DNA of 64,000 nucleotides from Limosilactobacillus balticus (GCF_014145615.1 NZ_JACIVH010000064.1:1-64000); one strand, 5' to 3'; positions 1 to 7,647 are shown, numbered from the stretch's first letter. A program made the numbers and translations. Notes: generated by a model not told the origin, from the letters alone.

Positions 1-38
1 TCACGCTGGTATCGTGGGTTCAAATCCCGCACGGGTCA
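1..38 (+). tRNA. tRNA-Glu, 3' part only
   Basis: The window opens inside a tRNA. It begins just after the first anticodon bases (the sequence continues with TCA and the 3' anticodon stem), followed by a T-arm with GTGGG pairing to CCCGC around a TTCAAAT loop and an acceptor 3' strand ACGGGTC with discriminator A. The acceptor strand and discriminator match Firmicute tRNA-Glu(TTC). The anticodon itself is only partly inside the window, so the isoacceptor is an inference. No CCA is encoded. Confidence 0.7.
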
Positions 39-43
39 CTTTT

Positions 44-116
44 GGAGGATTAGCTCAGTTGGGAGAGCATCTGCCTTACAAGCAGGGGGTCACAGGTTCG
101 AGCCCTGTATCCTCCA
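44..116 (+). tRNA. tRNA-Val(TAC)
   Basis: Complete cloverleaf: acceptor GGAGGAT pairs with ATCCTCC, the D-arm is canonical (AGCTCAGTTGGGAGAGC), the anticodon stem TCTGC/GCAGG holds a CTTACAA loop giving anticodon TAC, and the T-arm CACAGG/CCTGT holds a TTCGAGC-type loop. It lies 5 nt after tRNA-Glu and 38 nt before tRNA-Gln, so the three are probably one transcript. Confidence 0.95.
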
Positions 117-154
117 TTGAGCAATTAAATAGTTGTTCAACAATTTAATATAAT

Positions 155-226
155 TGGGCTATAGCCAAGCGGTAAGGCAACGGTTTTTGGTACCGTCATG
201 CGCTGGTTCGAATCCAGCTAGCCCAA
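155..226 (+). tRNA. tRNA-Gln(TTG)
   Basis: Complete cloverleaf: acceptor TGGGCTA/TAGCCCA with discriminator A, anticodon stem ACGGT/ACCGT around TTTTGGT giving anticodon TTG, and a T-arm CGCTGG/CCAGC. It is the last tRNA of the cluster and is followed by an intrinsic terminator. Confidence 0.95.
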
Positions 227-231
227 TTAGT

Positions 232-267
232 CTAAAACAGTGAGTAAAATTACTCGCTGTTTTTTTA
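232..267 (+). terminator. Terminator of the tRNA cluster
   Basis: The hairpin ACAGTGAGTAA / TTACTCGCTGT with a short A-rich loop is followed by seven T residues. It ends the tRNA transcript. Confidence 0.8.
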
Positions 268-335
268 TTAATGTCTTTAGACCTAGTTGAGTGCGTGAGC
301 AAAGCGAATGCACGAAACAAAAAACCACCTGTTTG
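268..335 (+). repeat. Dispersed intergenic repeat, copy 1
   Basis: A 68-bp stretch running from TTAATGTCTTTAG to CCACCTGTTTG has a close inverted-orientation relative at 59513-59579. The two copies share their ends and most of the middle (AGTTGAGT, CGTGA, GCAAATG-like blocks). The downstream stretch to about 460 also has short matches (ATATCTGTC). No coding sense was found. Nothing else is recognisable between 336 and 564. Confidence 0.7.
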
Positions 336-564
336 ACGGGTGGTTATGATTAAAAATGGATATCTGTCATTCGAAAATACAATTGATTTAGAGTTTTGAT
401 TTTGCAATTGATACCCTCTAAAGGGGCCCGTTAGAATAGACAAACTTTGCATTATTTAAGATATATTTCATTATGACGTAAGGTTTGAATAGCTGTATTT
501 ATTTCTGTATCTGTTTTTTGGTAGCCTAAGATGGTTGACTCTAGTAATTCACTATTGCGCTTGT

Positions 565-746
565 TCATGAGTTTTGTAAAAGCCACAGTTTACGACAACG
601 ATTAATTGGATAAGAAAGAGTAGCTGTTATTAGTGTTATATACTCTTTAACAGGATTATCGTTGTGTTCGGCCTTTTCAACAGAAATAACTTTAATATTT
701 TATCTTTAATTCCAAGAATATTTAGGATAGAATCATTATGGGATAT
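565..746 (-). pseudogene. ISL3-family transposase, 5' remnant
   Basis: Read on the minus strand this encodes a degraded ISL3-type transposase N-terminus: S-H-N-D-S-I-L-N-I-L-G-I-K-D, then after a one-base frameshift I-K-V-I-S-V-E-K, ending at a stop after about 60 codons. The expected ATG is ATA here. The same N-terminus is present at 53379 in another remnant, where the start is still ATG. Only the first part of the usual roughly 400-codon gene survives, so it cannot encode an active enzyme. Confidence 0.65.
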
Positions 747-835
747 TTGTTTAACCTTCTTTCATGATTTTTGTGGTGAATTGATTATATAACGAGGGGA
801 CAGCAAATGTCCTCTTTTTTGTATAAAAAATCTGG
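747..835 (-). mobile_element. Upstream end of the ISL3-type remnant
   Basis: About 90 bp directly upstream of the transposase remnant is recognisably similar to 53384-53465 (shared ATGATTTT, TGATGAATTGATT-like, TATAAC, TGTC, TATAAAA blocks). Both copies precede the same transposase N-terminus, so this is the retained left end of one element type. No clean terminal inverted repeat could be assigned. Confidence 0.5.
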
Positions 836-922
836 CATGAAATTTTCATCCATACCAGAAAGTGTATAAGGCAATCTAATAATGTAGGGTAAAATCGAAC
901 AGCATTAATAACCAGTACACTT

Positions 923-1276
923 TTATTCACGCCGTAACATAAGATGCCAAACAAGAAAGCCAACTCCAATAATTAAAGCCAACCATGCCCATAGTTGCAA
1001 TGGGAGATAGATAGTACACGTTAGCAAACCTAAAACCCAGCTGATTAGCATCATCGATAATCCAGCAATATCGCCACCTAAACCATCAATACCACAAGTA
1101 GCGATATAGACAATTCCTGATGCCAGATATAACAGTGAAACAATTAATTCAGCTGTTCCAGCATAAATATGGATTGCAGGATCGGGATTCCCAAAACCTC
1201 TTACAATCGATTGAACAAATATAATAATAGCGAGCACAATCATAATAATTCCTACAACAAGTTTTGTTACCTTCAT
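923..1276 (-). CDS. Small four-helix membrane protein, function unknown
   Basis: This 117-residue protein is almost entirely hydrophobic. There are four predicted membrane segments (about residues 5-25, 41-61, 70-88 and 90-111) joined by short loops, and it ends in a basic RRE tail. The start is supported by a strong GAGGAGGT Shine-Dalgarno 7 nt upstream. It resembles the general class of small lactobacillar integral membrane proteins, but I do not recognise a named family. It stands alone: the next gene to the right has its own terminator, and the left side is IS debris. Confidence 0.75.
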   Translation of the reverse strand: MKVTKLVVGIIMIVLAIIIFVQSIVRGFGNPDPAIHIYAGTAELIVSLLYLASGIVYIATCGIDGLGGDIAGLSMMLISWVLGLLTCTIYLPLQLWAWLALIIGVGFLVWHLMLRRE

Positions 1277-1365
1277 TCTAAAGACCTCCTCAGTTTTATT
1301 CTACCCGGATGGTTAGAATTTATAAAGAATTACAGTTTTTCTTTTGCAAATAGAGCAGGGGAAAC

Positions 1366-1403
1366 AAAAAAGCAAACCAGAAATTATCTTCTGATTTGCT
1401 TGA
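1366..1403 (-). terminator. Terminator after the DsbA-like gene
   Basis: On the minus strand an AGCAAATCAGAA / TTTCTGGTTTGCT hairpin is followed by a run of T residues, just past the stop of the gene ending at 1407. Confidence 0.75.
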
Positions 1404-1406
1404 ATC

Positions 1407-2054
1407 CTATTTAGTTGTACTTTCTACTTTTTTCAAGGCTTCTAAAAATACTTCATAAGGTTGCGCCCCAGTGATTGAATATTTATTATTAATCACAAAT
1501 AGTGGTGCACTTGGCATTCCAATCATAAATGCGCGCCGTTCGTTTTTTCGAACCTCATCTTCATACTGATTAGATTCAAGAACTTTTTTAACATCAGCAA
1601 CAGGTAGTCCAATTTCATTCATTGCAACAGTTAGGGTTTCATAGTCCGCAATTGATTCATTATCATTAAAATAAAGTTGATAAAGACGTTTAACAGCTTT
1701 ATTAAGTAATGCTTGATCATTTAAACTCTCAATGTATTTTATTAAGCGATGAGCAGCTAATGTATTAACAGGAATCGCATTTTCCATCTTAATTGGTAAA
1801 TCAATATCGGCAGCAAGTTGATCAATTTTTTTTATTTGTGTAATAGCTTCTTGCTTAGTTAGTTGATGAGTTTTTGCATAATATTCTGTCATTGATAAAT
1901 CAGTTGTTATTGGCAACGTTGGATCTAGTTGAAATGACATAAATTTTAATGGTGTCTGATCGGCAATCTTTAATTCCTTAAGCGCCCGTTGTAATTGTGT
2001 AATTCCCATATAGCAGTATGGGCACGCGATATCAGCCCAGTATTGAATTTCCAT
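1407..2054 (-). CDS. DsbA/FrnE-family thiol-disulfide oxidoreductase
   Basis: The 215-residue protein has a thioredoxin-like start with the redox motif C11-P-Y-C14 (context ADIACPYCYMG) and the helical insert and C-terminal strand (GMPSAPLFVINNKYSITGAQPYEVF) typical of the DsbA/FrnE and 2-hydroxychromene-2-carboxylate isomerase group. The conserved cis-Pro position is seen at SAP before LFVIN. There is no signal peptide, so it acts in the cytoplasm, probably on low-molecular-weight or protein thiols. Length is normal for FrnE-like proteins (about 210-240). A Shine-Dalgarno (GGAGCG) precedes the ATG, and it has its own terminator. The exact substrate is unknown. Confidence 0.85.
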   Translation of the reverse strand: MEIQYWADIACPYCYMGITQLQRALKELKIADQTPLKFMSFQLDPTLPITTDLSMTEYYAKTHQLTKQEAITQIKKIDQLAADIDLPIKMENAIPVNTLAAHRLIKYIESLNDQALLNKAVKRLYQLYFNDNESIADYETLTVAMNEIGLPVADVKKVLESNQYEDEVRKNERRAFMIGMPSAPLFVINNKYSITGAQPYEVFLEALKKVESTTK

Positions 2055-2374
2055 AGATGATCGCTCCTTATAAATATATATATTTAAGTTAATCTAACCA
2101 TAAAATAAGCAAAGTTGCTAGTGAATACGTAAAGAGGGAATGATTTATTTTAAAATTAACCTGTCATTAAAATTATAGTTTTAATGCGACAGAATTTAAA
2201 GTTCCCCCCAGAATATCTATTTTTAGCTTTCTCAAAAGAATTTATTTAATACTTATTTTTACTTTAATAAAACTTTTCTAAACAAAACTAAGACTTTTGA
2301 TTTGTGTTTTAAAATATTTATGTAATACTATTGCTGAAGTCTATGTCAAAAGTATTTTAAAGGAGTTTTTTATC
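2055..2374. other. AT-rich divergent intergenic region
   Basis: These 320 bp separate the divergently read oxidoreductase and esterase genes and must hold both promoters. A TTGATT element near 2300 with a TAATACT-type -10 fits an esterase promoter weakly. No RNA gene, repeat or conserved small ORF was recognised. Confidence 0.4.
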
Positions 2375-3232
2375 ATGAAACATACGCTTAAAGTTGACCA
2401 AGTACGTGACGGTTTATGGCTAGATTCAGATATTACGTATACGCAAGTTCCTGGATGGCTTGGTAATACAACACGAGATTTGAAGCTTTCAGTCATTCGG
2501 CATTTTCAAACTAATGATGATACACGTTATCCAGTAATTTTTTGGTTTGCTGGTGGCGGATGGATGGATACTGACCACAATGTTCATCTGCCGAATTTGG
2601 TTGATTTTGCTCGGCATGGTTATATTGTTGTTGGTGTCGAATATCGTGATAGCAATAAAGTTCAGTTTCCTGGGCAATTGGAAGATGCTAAAGCTGCTAT
2701 TCGTTATATGAGAGCTAATGCTAAACGCTTTCAAGCTGATCCTAATCGATTTATTGCGATGGGAGAATCAGCTGGTGGTCATATGGCAAGTATGCTAGGT
2801 GTTACTAACGGTCTTAACCAATTCGACAAAGGTGCTAATTTAGATTACTCCAGTGATGTTCAAGTAGCCGTTCCTTTTTATGGAGTTGTTGATCCCTTAA
2901 CCGCTAAAAAAGGAAATGCATCAAATGACTTTGATTTTGTTTACCGTAACTTGCTTGGTGCTGAACCTGAAAACGCTCCTGAACTTGATTCTGCTGCGAA
3001 TCCCCTCACCTATGTAAATTCTCATTCTACGCCCTTCCTTATTTTTCATGGGACAGAGGATGTTGTTGTTCCAATTAAAGATAGTGAAAAGCTTTATGAT
3101 GCATTAGTAAAAAACAATGTTCCCGCTGAATTATATGAAATTGAAGGTGCAAGTCACATGGATGTGAAATTCCTTCAACCACAGGTATTTAAGATTGTAA
3201 TGGACTTTTTAGACAAGTATTTGAACCGCTAA
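2375..3232 (+). CDS. Alpha/beta-hydrolase esterase (BD-FAE / acetyl-esterase-like)
   Basis: This 285-residue hydrolase carries the oxyanion-hole element F-A-G-G-G-W, the nucleophile elbow G-E-S-A-G-G-H (Ser), the acid G-T-E-D and the catalytic His in A-S-H-M-D, in the order expected for carboxylesterases of the hormone-sensitive-lipase/BD-FAE group. An in-frame extension reaches 2297, but the real start is ATG 2375, which has an AAGGAG site 8 nt before it. It is cytoplasmic (no signal peptide). Relatives cleave short acyl or feruloyl esters; the substrate here is not predictable. Its stop lies only 8 bp before an integrase stump, so the downstream junction is a deletion scar. Confidence 0.85.
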   Translation: MKHTLKVDQVRDGLWLDSDITYTQVPGWLGNTTRDLKLSVIRHFQTNDDTRYPVIFWFAGGGWMDTDHNVHLPNLVDFARHGYIVVGVEYRDSNKVQFPGQLEDAKAAIRYMRANAKRFQADPNRFIAMGESAGGHMASMLGVTNGLNQFDKGANLDYSSDVQVAVPFYGVVDPLTAKKGNASNDFDFVYRNLLGAEPENAPELDSAANPLTYVNSHSTPFLIFHGTEDVVVPIKDSEKLYDALVKNNVPAELYEIEGASHMDVKFLQPQVFKIVMDFLDKYLNR

Positions 3233-3240
3233 TAAATCAC

Positions 3241-3519
3241 TTCTTATCATTTAATGCTGTCAATAAAGTCTTACGAAAGATATTAGCTGATCTAAAAATC
3301 AAGCGGAAGAATTTTCACTTCCACTCTTTAAGGCATAGTCATGTCGCATTATTATTGGCTAATGGAATAGATCTATATGCTATTAGTAAACGGCTTGGCC
3401 ATAGTGATATTCGAACAACATCTAACACCTATGCTTATCTCATTGATGAGTATAAGAAAAAGACTGATGATCAGATTACATCTGCCCTAGATAAAACTTT
3501 TAATTTTGGGGAACATTAA
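3241..3519 (+). pseudogene. C-terminal stump of a tyrosine integrase
   Basis: The open frame of 92 codons has no start but encodes the catalytic C-terminus of a phage integrase: F-H-F-H-S-L-R-H-S-H, then K-R-L-G-H-S-D-I-R-T-T and the Tyr in N-T-Y-A-Y-L. It aligns nearly residue for residue with the last ~85 residues of the complete integrase at 45009-46103, with many silent and some amino-acid differences (A-D-L-K-I-K-R-K against D-E-L-G-I-H-R-K). It lies outside the present prophage, 133 bp left of attL, whereas the live integrase ends 139 bp from attR. It is therefore the remains of an earlier related phage at the same site. Confidence 0.92.
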
Positions 3520-3589
3520 TTGCCGATGTTCCCCAAATGTTCCCCAACTTTACAAACTTTCACCATTTCATACCATTTTAACTAAACAA

Positions 3590-3640
3590 AAGCTCCGATA
3601 AAATGCCGTTATATCAGCATTTTATCGGAGCTTATTTTTT
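3590..3640 (+). terminator. Strong terminator after the integrase stump
   Basis: A perfect 17-bp stem (AAGCTCCGATAAAATGC and its complement) with a 10-nt loop is followed by six T residues. It is the left counterpart of the terminator after the live integrase at 46182. Confidence 0.9.
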
Positions 3641-3651
3641 ATACAATCTTA

Positions 3652-3670
3652 CAAAAATGCGTCCCCCGAG
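3652..3670. other. attL core (19-bp direct repeat)
   Basis: The 19-mer caaaaatgcgtcccccgag occurs here and at 46242-46260. Its last 12 bases plus the preceding t equal the 3' end of the tRNA-Arg gene read on the minus strand. It marks the left end of the prophage. Only the core matches: the bases beyond it differ from those at attR. Confidence 0.93.
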
Positions 3671-3741
3671 CATAGAAGATTGTTAATATATCAGCGTTTC
3701 GAGGGAGTTAGTGTGCCAAACGTGTGCGAACTTAACTAAAA

Positions 3742-3838
3742 TAAAAAAGAGCGCCTATCAGGGCGCCCCACGTTATACCGGTACGGATCAAGTAACGAAC
3801 TGAATCCAATTTGCGTGCCGATACTTCTCATCTGATAT
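3742..3838 (-). ncRNA. Candidate antitoxin RNA (type I TA locus 1)
   Basis: A minus-strand promoter (TTGTAT at 3865-3870, 16-bp spacer, TATAAT at 3843-3848) drives a transcript of about 95 nt. It ends at an intrinsic terminator, stem GCGCC/GGCGC at 3751-3766 followed by six U. Near its 5' end it carries AUCAGAUGAGAAGUAU, complementary apart from one bulged base to AUACUUCUCAUUCUGAU in the early codons of the peptide gene at 3930. The two RNAs are divergent, so pairing would act in trans. This is inference from sequence alone; no homolog is known to me. Confidence 0.6.
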
Positions 3839-3842
3839 TTAA

Positions 3843-3871
3843 ATTATAACATAATTATTTTATGATACAAT
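3843..3871. promoter_or_regulatory. Overlapping divergent promoters of TA locus 1
   Basis: On the minus strand TTGTAT-16-TATAAT reads leftward into the antitoxin RNA. On the plus strand an extended -10 (TGATACAAT, 3863-3871) reads rightward into the toxin mRNA. The plus -10 lies on the minus -35, so the two promoters should compete for polymerase. Confidence 0.6.
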
Positions 3872-3929
3872 AATTAATGCGTGTCGGGAGTAACGACCCA
3901 AACTATCACGCAAAAGGGGTGAAATCCCC

Positions 3930-4049
3930 GTGACATTTATACTTCTCATTCTGATCGTGCCAAACGGGCTCGTCAAGCAACTGATGCATTATGCAAAGGT
4001 TGTAATTAAAAAGGCTCTCAAACATCTAATTGATGAATTACTTGGTTAA
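3930..4049 (+). CDS. Candidate type I toxin, 39-residue hydrophobic peptide
   Basis: The GTG-started ORF encodes 39 residues. It begins with the hydrophobic segment V-T-F-I-L-L-I-L-I-V and ends in a basic amphipathic stretch (V-V-I-K-K-A-L-K-H-L-I-D-E-L-L-G). The mRNA leader is folded: GCGTG/CACGC closes a first hairpin, and GGGG/CCCC directly before the GTG buries the AAGGGG ribosome site. A terminator follows at 4080. Direct repeat TACTTCTCATTCTGAT inside codons 4-9 matches the divergent RNA at 3823-3836. Small size, sequestered ribosome site and complementary small RNA are all hallmarks of type I toxins; the peptide is not one I recognise (not Fst, TxpA or BsrG). Confidence 0.6.
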   Translation: MTFILLILIVPNGLVKQLMHYAKVVIKKALKHLIDELLG

Positions 4050-4079
4050 TTCTGATAGGAAATGTACGAGATGCTATTT

Positions 4080-4110
4080 CAGCGGTAGTGTTTGCTATCG
4101 CTGTTTTTTA
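4080..4110 (+). terminator. Terminator of the toxin mRNA
   Basis: Stem CAGCGGTAG/CTATCGCTG (one G-U pair) with a 6-nt loop and six T residues. Confidence 0.85.
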
Positions 4111-4177
4111 TTATACTTTAAGAATATAGTCATGGTATTTTTTTACCTTAGTAACTATTCAGTTTAATGTTACTCTA

Positions 4178-4876
4178 TTAAATTTTGAATTCCTTTACAT
4201 CCTTAACCTCTATCATATTACAATCTTTATCTTCAACGTAGACGAATTCTGACATATCATCAATATCATTGAAATCTTTATTAGCTGCGAGTTCTGCAGC
4301 ATCCTTAAAAAAATTAGGCCTTTTTTCTTCTATTTTGTCCATCGGTACTAAACATTTTAATATGTAAGTTTTGAAATGCTCTTGTTCCCATCTTGTTTGA
4401 AGAGGCCCTTTTAATGGCCTACTTCTAATATTATCTAATTCATATATGGCACTATCAAGGTACCTTAAAATTTCAGGACACTTATAAATGCAAGAATAAT
4501 CAAAATGATATGGTATAAAAAAGCCACTAATTCCGTTATCATTTTCCAAACGTGCTGCAATATCATTCCAACTTCCACCAGATTCAATCAGGTATGAGTG
4601 CCCATTATATGAAATAAAAGGATTATTATTTTTACAGTAGAAACGAATATTATTTTTTTCTAAAAATGATCCTAACAAGGTACTAGAATCTGTTATAACT
4701 TTGCTAAGTGGTTTTAATCCATCATATAAATAGTTCCTTTGCTGTGAAGAACAAGTTGTAAAGTGGTAAAAATATGCATTTTCAATTTCATCTTTTTTAT
4801 ATAGTTCTAATGATCTTTCAGCCATTTCATGAGTCGATAAATCAAATATCTTGTATTTTTTCTTTTCAGACACCAT
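4178..4876 (-). CDS. Cargo protein of unknown function, possible ART/AbiGi-like fold
   Basis: This 232-residue soluble protein lies between the endolysin and attL, the usual place for lysogenic-conversion genes, and is AT-richer than the phage genes. Near the N-terminus (about residues 35-55) is Y-F-Y-H-F-T-T followed by Y-L-Y-D-G-L-K-P-L. The order HFT then G-L/F-x-P recalls the start of AbiGi-like and ADP-ribosyltransferase-fold domains, but no full catalytic triad is clear. It is insulated from the late operon by a 9-bp-stem terminator and has its own candidate promoter and Shine-Dalgarno (AAGGAG). A phage-exclusion role is an inference from position only. Confidence 0.55.
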   Translation of the reverse strand: MVSEKKKYKIFDLSTHEMAERSLELYKKDEIENAYFYHFTTCSSQQRNYLYDGLKPLSKVITDSSTLLGSFLEKNNIRFYCKNNNPFISYNGHSYLIESGGSWNDIAARLENDNGISGFFIPYHFDYSCIYKCPEILRYLDSAIYELDNIRSRPLKGPLQTRWEQEHFKTYILKCLVPMDKIEEKRPNFFKDAAELAANKDFNDIDDMSEFVYVEDKDCNMIEVKDVKEFKI

Positions 4877-4925
4877 GGTTTTCTCCTTTTTATGATATAT
4901 CTAATTTAGATTACTATATGACAAA

Positions 4926-4965
4926 ACACCCTAGCAACCATTAATCGGCTACTAGGGTGTTTATT
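4926..4965. terminator. Terminator between endolysin and cargo gene
   Basis: A perfect 9-bp stem ACACCCTAG/CTAGGGTGT lies between two leftward genes. It ends the late transcript. A TTGTCA element (minus strand, 4919-4924) overlapping its edge, with an AT-rich -10 about 17 bp on, may be the promoter of the cargo gene. Confidence 0.7.
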
Positions 4966-4980
4966 ACTATAATTTTTCAC

Positions 4981-6087
4981 TTAAATCTGAATTGTTTGAC
5001 CAATGAAAATCATATTAGGATTTGCGATGCCATTCTTTTGAGCTAATGCTTGCCAGGTCTTGCCAAACTTAGCGGCAATTCCGCTTAGGGTATCCCCTGC
5101 TTGGACGGTGTAAGCATTGGACTGACCGTTGCCGGCTAAGTAAAGTTTTTGACCAACGTAGATCACATTCGGGTTAGCAATGTGATTACGGCTCACGAGG
5201 TCAGAGACAGTGGTGCCAAATTTGGTGGCGATTCCAAATAACGTATCGCCTGATTGAACAAAGTAAGTATTTTCGTTCGATGCTTTTCCGGTGACTTTGA
5301 GCACTTGGCCGACATTGATCTGGTTTGGATTTCCAATACTATTGATTGCTGCTAAGTTCTGGTATGTAGTTCCGTACTTTTCCGCAATTCCACTCAATGT
5401 ATCACCCGGTTGGACAATGTAGGTTCCGCTTGCTGGATGGCCGACGTGTTGCACCGGCTTAGGTTCTGGAATAACAACTTGCGGAACATTGCCTGATACT
5501 GAACCGGTCGTAAAGGCGCCGTCAAAGTCATAACTGGTATCAATTCCCATGATACTATGATCGGAATATTGCCAAGCACTTGCATTATCAATTCCCAGTT
5601 CAGTCACACCGTATCCCGCAATCCAAATCTTCCGGGTATCAAAGCCATGTGAATTAAGAATACCACCAGTGAAGAAGGACTTCATGGAGTAAATCCCGGT
5701 ATTCTTGTAACCGAGCGCTTCTACTTCTTGGAGGAAGGCTAAGGATGCTGATTGATAATCTGCTGCCGAATGAACTTCCGCATCATCAATCATCAAAGTA
5801 TCGTCATACATACCAAACTGCTTGGCGATCTTAACGAAGAACCGGGCTTCATTTTGTGCATCAGCTACTGATGTATAGCGAGCAAAGTGGTAACAGGATA
5901 CGCGCAAGCCAACTGCCAAGGCGTTACGAATTTGAGCAGCCGCACGTGGGTTAACATAAGCAGAACCATCTTCGGACCCTTCCGTTAATTTAACAACAAC
6001 TCCTAATGCACCCTGAGCTTTCGCAGCTTGGAAAAAGGCAACAGTATCTGGTTGGTAACTTGAAACATCGATAAATTGATTACGCAT
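4981..6087 (-). CDS. Phage endolysin: GH25 muramidase with three LysM domains
   Basis: The 368-residue enzyme cleaves the MurNAc-GlcNAc bond of host peptidoglycan at lysis. Residues about 3-190 form a GH25 domain beginning with F-I-D-V-S-S-Y-Q (first catalytic Asp) and carrying the paired acids in M-I-D-D-A-E-V and the closing I-A-G-Y-G. Three LysM wall-binding repeats follow at about 222-265, 273-316 and 324-368, each with Y-x-V-Q-x-G-D-T-L and N-x-I-x-x-G-Q. There is no signal peptide, so it depends on the holin encoded directly upstream. The ATG has an AAAGGGG site and almost touches the holin stop. Confidence 0.95.
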   Translation of the reverse strand: MRNQFIDVSSYQPDTVAFFQAAKAQGALGVVVKLTEGSEDGSAYVNPRAAAQIRNALAVGLRVSCYHFARYTSVADAQNEARFFVKIAKQFGMYDDTLMIDDAEVHSAADYQSASLAFLQEVEALGYKNTGIYSMKSFFTGGILNSHGFDTRKIWIAGYGVTELGIDNASAWQYSDHSIMGIDTSYDFDGAFTTGSVSGNVPQVVIPEPKPVQHVGHPASGTYIVQPGDTLSGIAEKYGTTYQNLAAINSIGNPNQINVGQVLKVTGKASNENTYFVQSGDTLFGIATKFGTTVSDLVSRNHIANPNVIYVGQKLYLAGNGQSNAYTVQAGDTLSGIAAKFGKTWQALAQKNGIANPNMIFIGQTIQI

Positions 6088-6088
6088 A

Positions 6089-6520
6089 TTATTTTTCCCC
6101 TTTCATTGGATCGATTGCTGGTGCTTGGCCGGCTGGAATAGTGGCAGTTTTAGTCGATTGTGCTTGTTGCGATGTCGGATCAACGGTTGGTGTCAATGCA
6201 GACTTTTCATAAGCTGATTGGACAAGAGTCTCGATGGCGTTAAGGTCGATATTCTTGATACCCTGCTTTTCTAGTGCTGCTTGAACAATCTGCGTTGCTT
6301 GGACAAACTTCTCATGACCAGCAATATTCTTACCGACCAGGGAAGCAACGGCAGTATCGGCCAGCTGTTGAACATAAAGCCAGCGTGCTCGTGCTGTTTC
6401 GGTTTTAGCATGAATGACTTTGGTGTGAATAAAGTTTTGCATTAGTTTTAGTGCAACAAAAAAGGTTACCGAAGCGGTAACCGTGATTAGGTATGATGGA
6501 ATTGCGTTAATGATATTCAT
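6089..6520 (-). CDS. Phage holin (LLH-family-like)
   Basis: A 143-residue protein with one strong N-terminal membrane helix ([16 protein letters not shown]), a basic helical middle ([19 protein letters not shown]) and a Pro/Gln/Thr-rich tail. This is the layout of LLH-type holins of lactobacillar phages. The upstream extension to 6649 is rejected: GGAGGAG 7 nt before ATG 6520 fixes the start, 14 nt inside the preceding gene. It permeabilises the membrane and releases the endolysin encoded 2 bp downstream. Confidence 0.85.
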   Translation of the reverse strand: MNIINAIPSYLITVTASVTFFVALKLMQNFIHTKVIHAKTETARARWLYVQQLADTAVASLVGKNIAGHEKFVQATQIVQAALEKQGIKNIDLNAIETLVQSAYEKSALTPTVDPTSQQAQSTKTATIPAGQAPAIDPMKGEK

Positions 6521-6818
6521 TTGTTTTCTCCTCCAAATTTGTAATTCTTCGTTCGTGATCTTGCAGCTGCTCATCGTGACGAATAAAGTGCTTATCGCCA
6601 TTTTCAAATCGTTTATTGGCGTGTTTGTGCCATTCATTCCAATCTTCAATATTCTTGTTGAGTTTTTGAAGATTCTGATTAATTGGATTAAGAACTTTAT
6701 TGATTAGGTTGCTAATTAATTTATGCGCTCCGCCAAATACAGCTGTTCCAATTACCAGAATAGATCCCCACTCGGCCCAACTAAGACTTAGGAAGGAATG
6801 GATTGTAAAGATATGCAT
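6507..6818 (-). CDS. Membrane-anchored coiled-coil lysis-module protein
   Basis: The protein has 103 residues. One membrane segment (about 15-38, W-G-S-I-L-V-I-G-T-A-V-F-G-G-A) is followed by a charged coiled coil to the C-terminus (L-Q-D-H-E-R-R-I-T-N-L-E-E-K). The layout resembles XhlA-like or auxiliary holin proteins that precede the holin. Its last codons overlap the holin start by 14 nt, so the two are translationally coupled. Start supported by an AAAGGAGGTGAGG site. Confidence 0.7.
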   Translation of the reverse strand: MHIFTIHSFLSLSWAEWGSILVIGTAVFGGAHKLISNLINKVLNPINQNLQKLNKNIEDWNEWHKHANKRFENGDKHFIRHDEQLQDHERRITNLEEKTNEYH

Positions 6819-6877
6819 TGCCTCACCTCCTTTTGAGGGTAAAAGAAAAACGCCCTGGGTAGGACGATTCCATTCAC

Positions 6878-7522
6878 TTAAAAGTTATCCAAGCCAATAA
6901 AATAGGTAGCAATTGGATATTTCTTATTAAGATAAGTGGCTAACTCATTAGCGGCTTGATTGTTGGATTTTTCCAACACTCTATAGATAGCAGATAAAGA
7001 ACCTATAACAGGTTCAAATGTTTTATTTGCCATTAATTTATCAATTTTTGTTTGCATAGCATCTGCCAATTTTTTAGATTCATCTAAATCTTTCATTGTG
7101 ACAAACAGGTTAGCTTGTGATTCAAGTTCTAACTTTTGAAGCCGTGCAATCATTATTTTCTTATCAACATCTAATTTTGCATCTGCTGCAAGCGAATCAG
7201 CAAATTTCTTATTCTCATCTTGGATAACGCTATCTATTTTCTGCCTATTATTATTAATATTCTGGTTTAACTCAATCAGCTTTTTTTCTGTTCTTCCAAT
7301 TTTTTTCTCAATTTCATTTATCTTATTTATTATTTCTTGAAAATGGTACTTTTCTTCTAATTCTTGCTTAGTACTATCTTTCATCTTCTGTATTTGCTTT
7401 TCAGATAGTCTCCACTGAAAATACAAAAAAGCTGCCAATACTATTCCCAAGATTCCGATAAAAGTATCCATGTTATGATTGACCTGATCGATTAGCTTTT
7501 CAATTACTTGTTCTTTAGTCAT
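6878..7522 (-). CDS. Membrane-anchored coiled-coil protein, unknown
   Basis: This is a 214-residue protein. A membrane helix at about residues 19-38 (F-I-G-I-L-G-I-V-L-A-A-F-L-Y-F-Q-W) is followed by a long Lys/Glu/Gln coiled coil (about 45-150) and a C-terminal helical region. It has its own TATAAT-type promoter (minus strand, 7545-7550) and lies behind a terminator (7648-7672), so it is transcribed apart from the tail operon. It is AT-rich relative to the tail genes. It could be a lysis accessory or a cargo protein; I do not recognise a family. Confidence 0.6.
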   Translation of the reverse strand: MTKEQVIEKLIDQVNHNMDTFIGILGIVLAAFLYFQWRLSEKQIQKMKDSTKQELEEKYHFQEIINKINEIEKKIGRTEKKLIELNQNINNNRQKIDSVIQDENKKFADSLAADAKLDVDKKIMIARLQKLELESQANLFVTMKDLDESKKLADAMQTKIDKLMANKTFEPVIGSLSAIYRVLEKSNNQAANELATYLNKKYPIATYFIGLDNF

Positions 7523-7647
7523 ATTTACACTCCTTAACTTAAATATTATAAGTATAATACGACACGGAACTTCTTATAAGGTTTCAATTAACTTCAAGTC
7601 TAAAATAAGACGTACAATATTTTCTTTTTAACAATCGCCCATAATAA

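Noticed and set aside
159-452. 97-residue leftward ORF over tRNA-Gln
   Set aside because: It runs through a tRNA and a terminator and has no ribosome site; chance frame.
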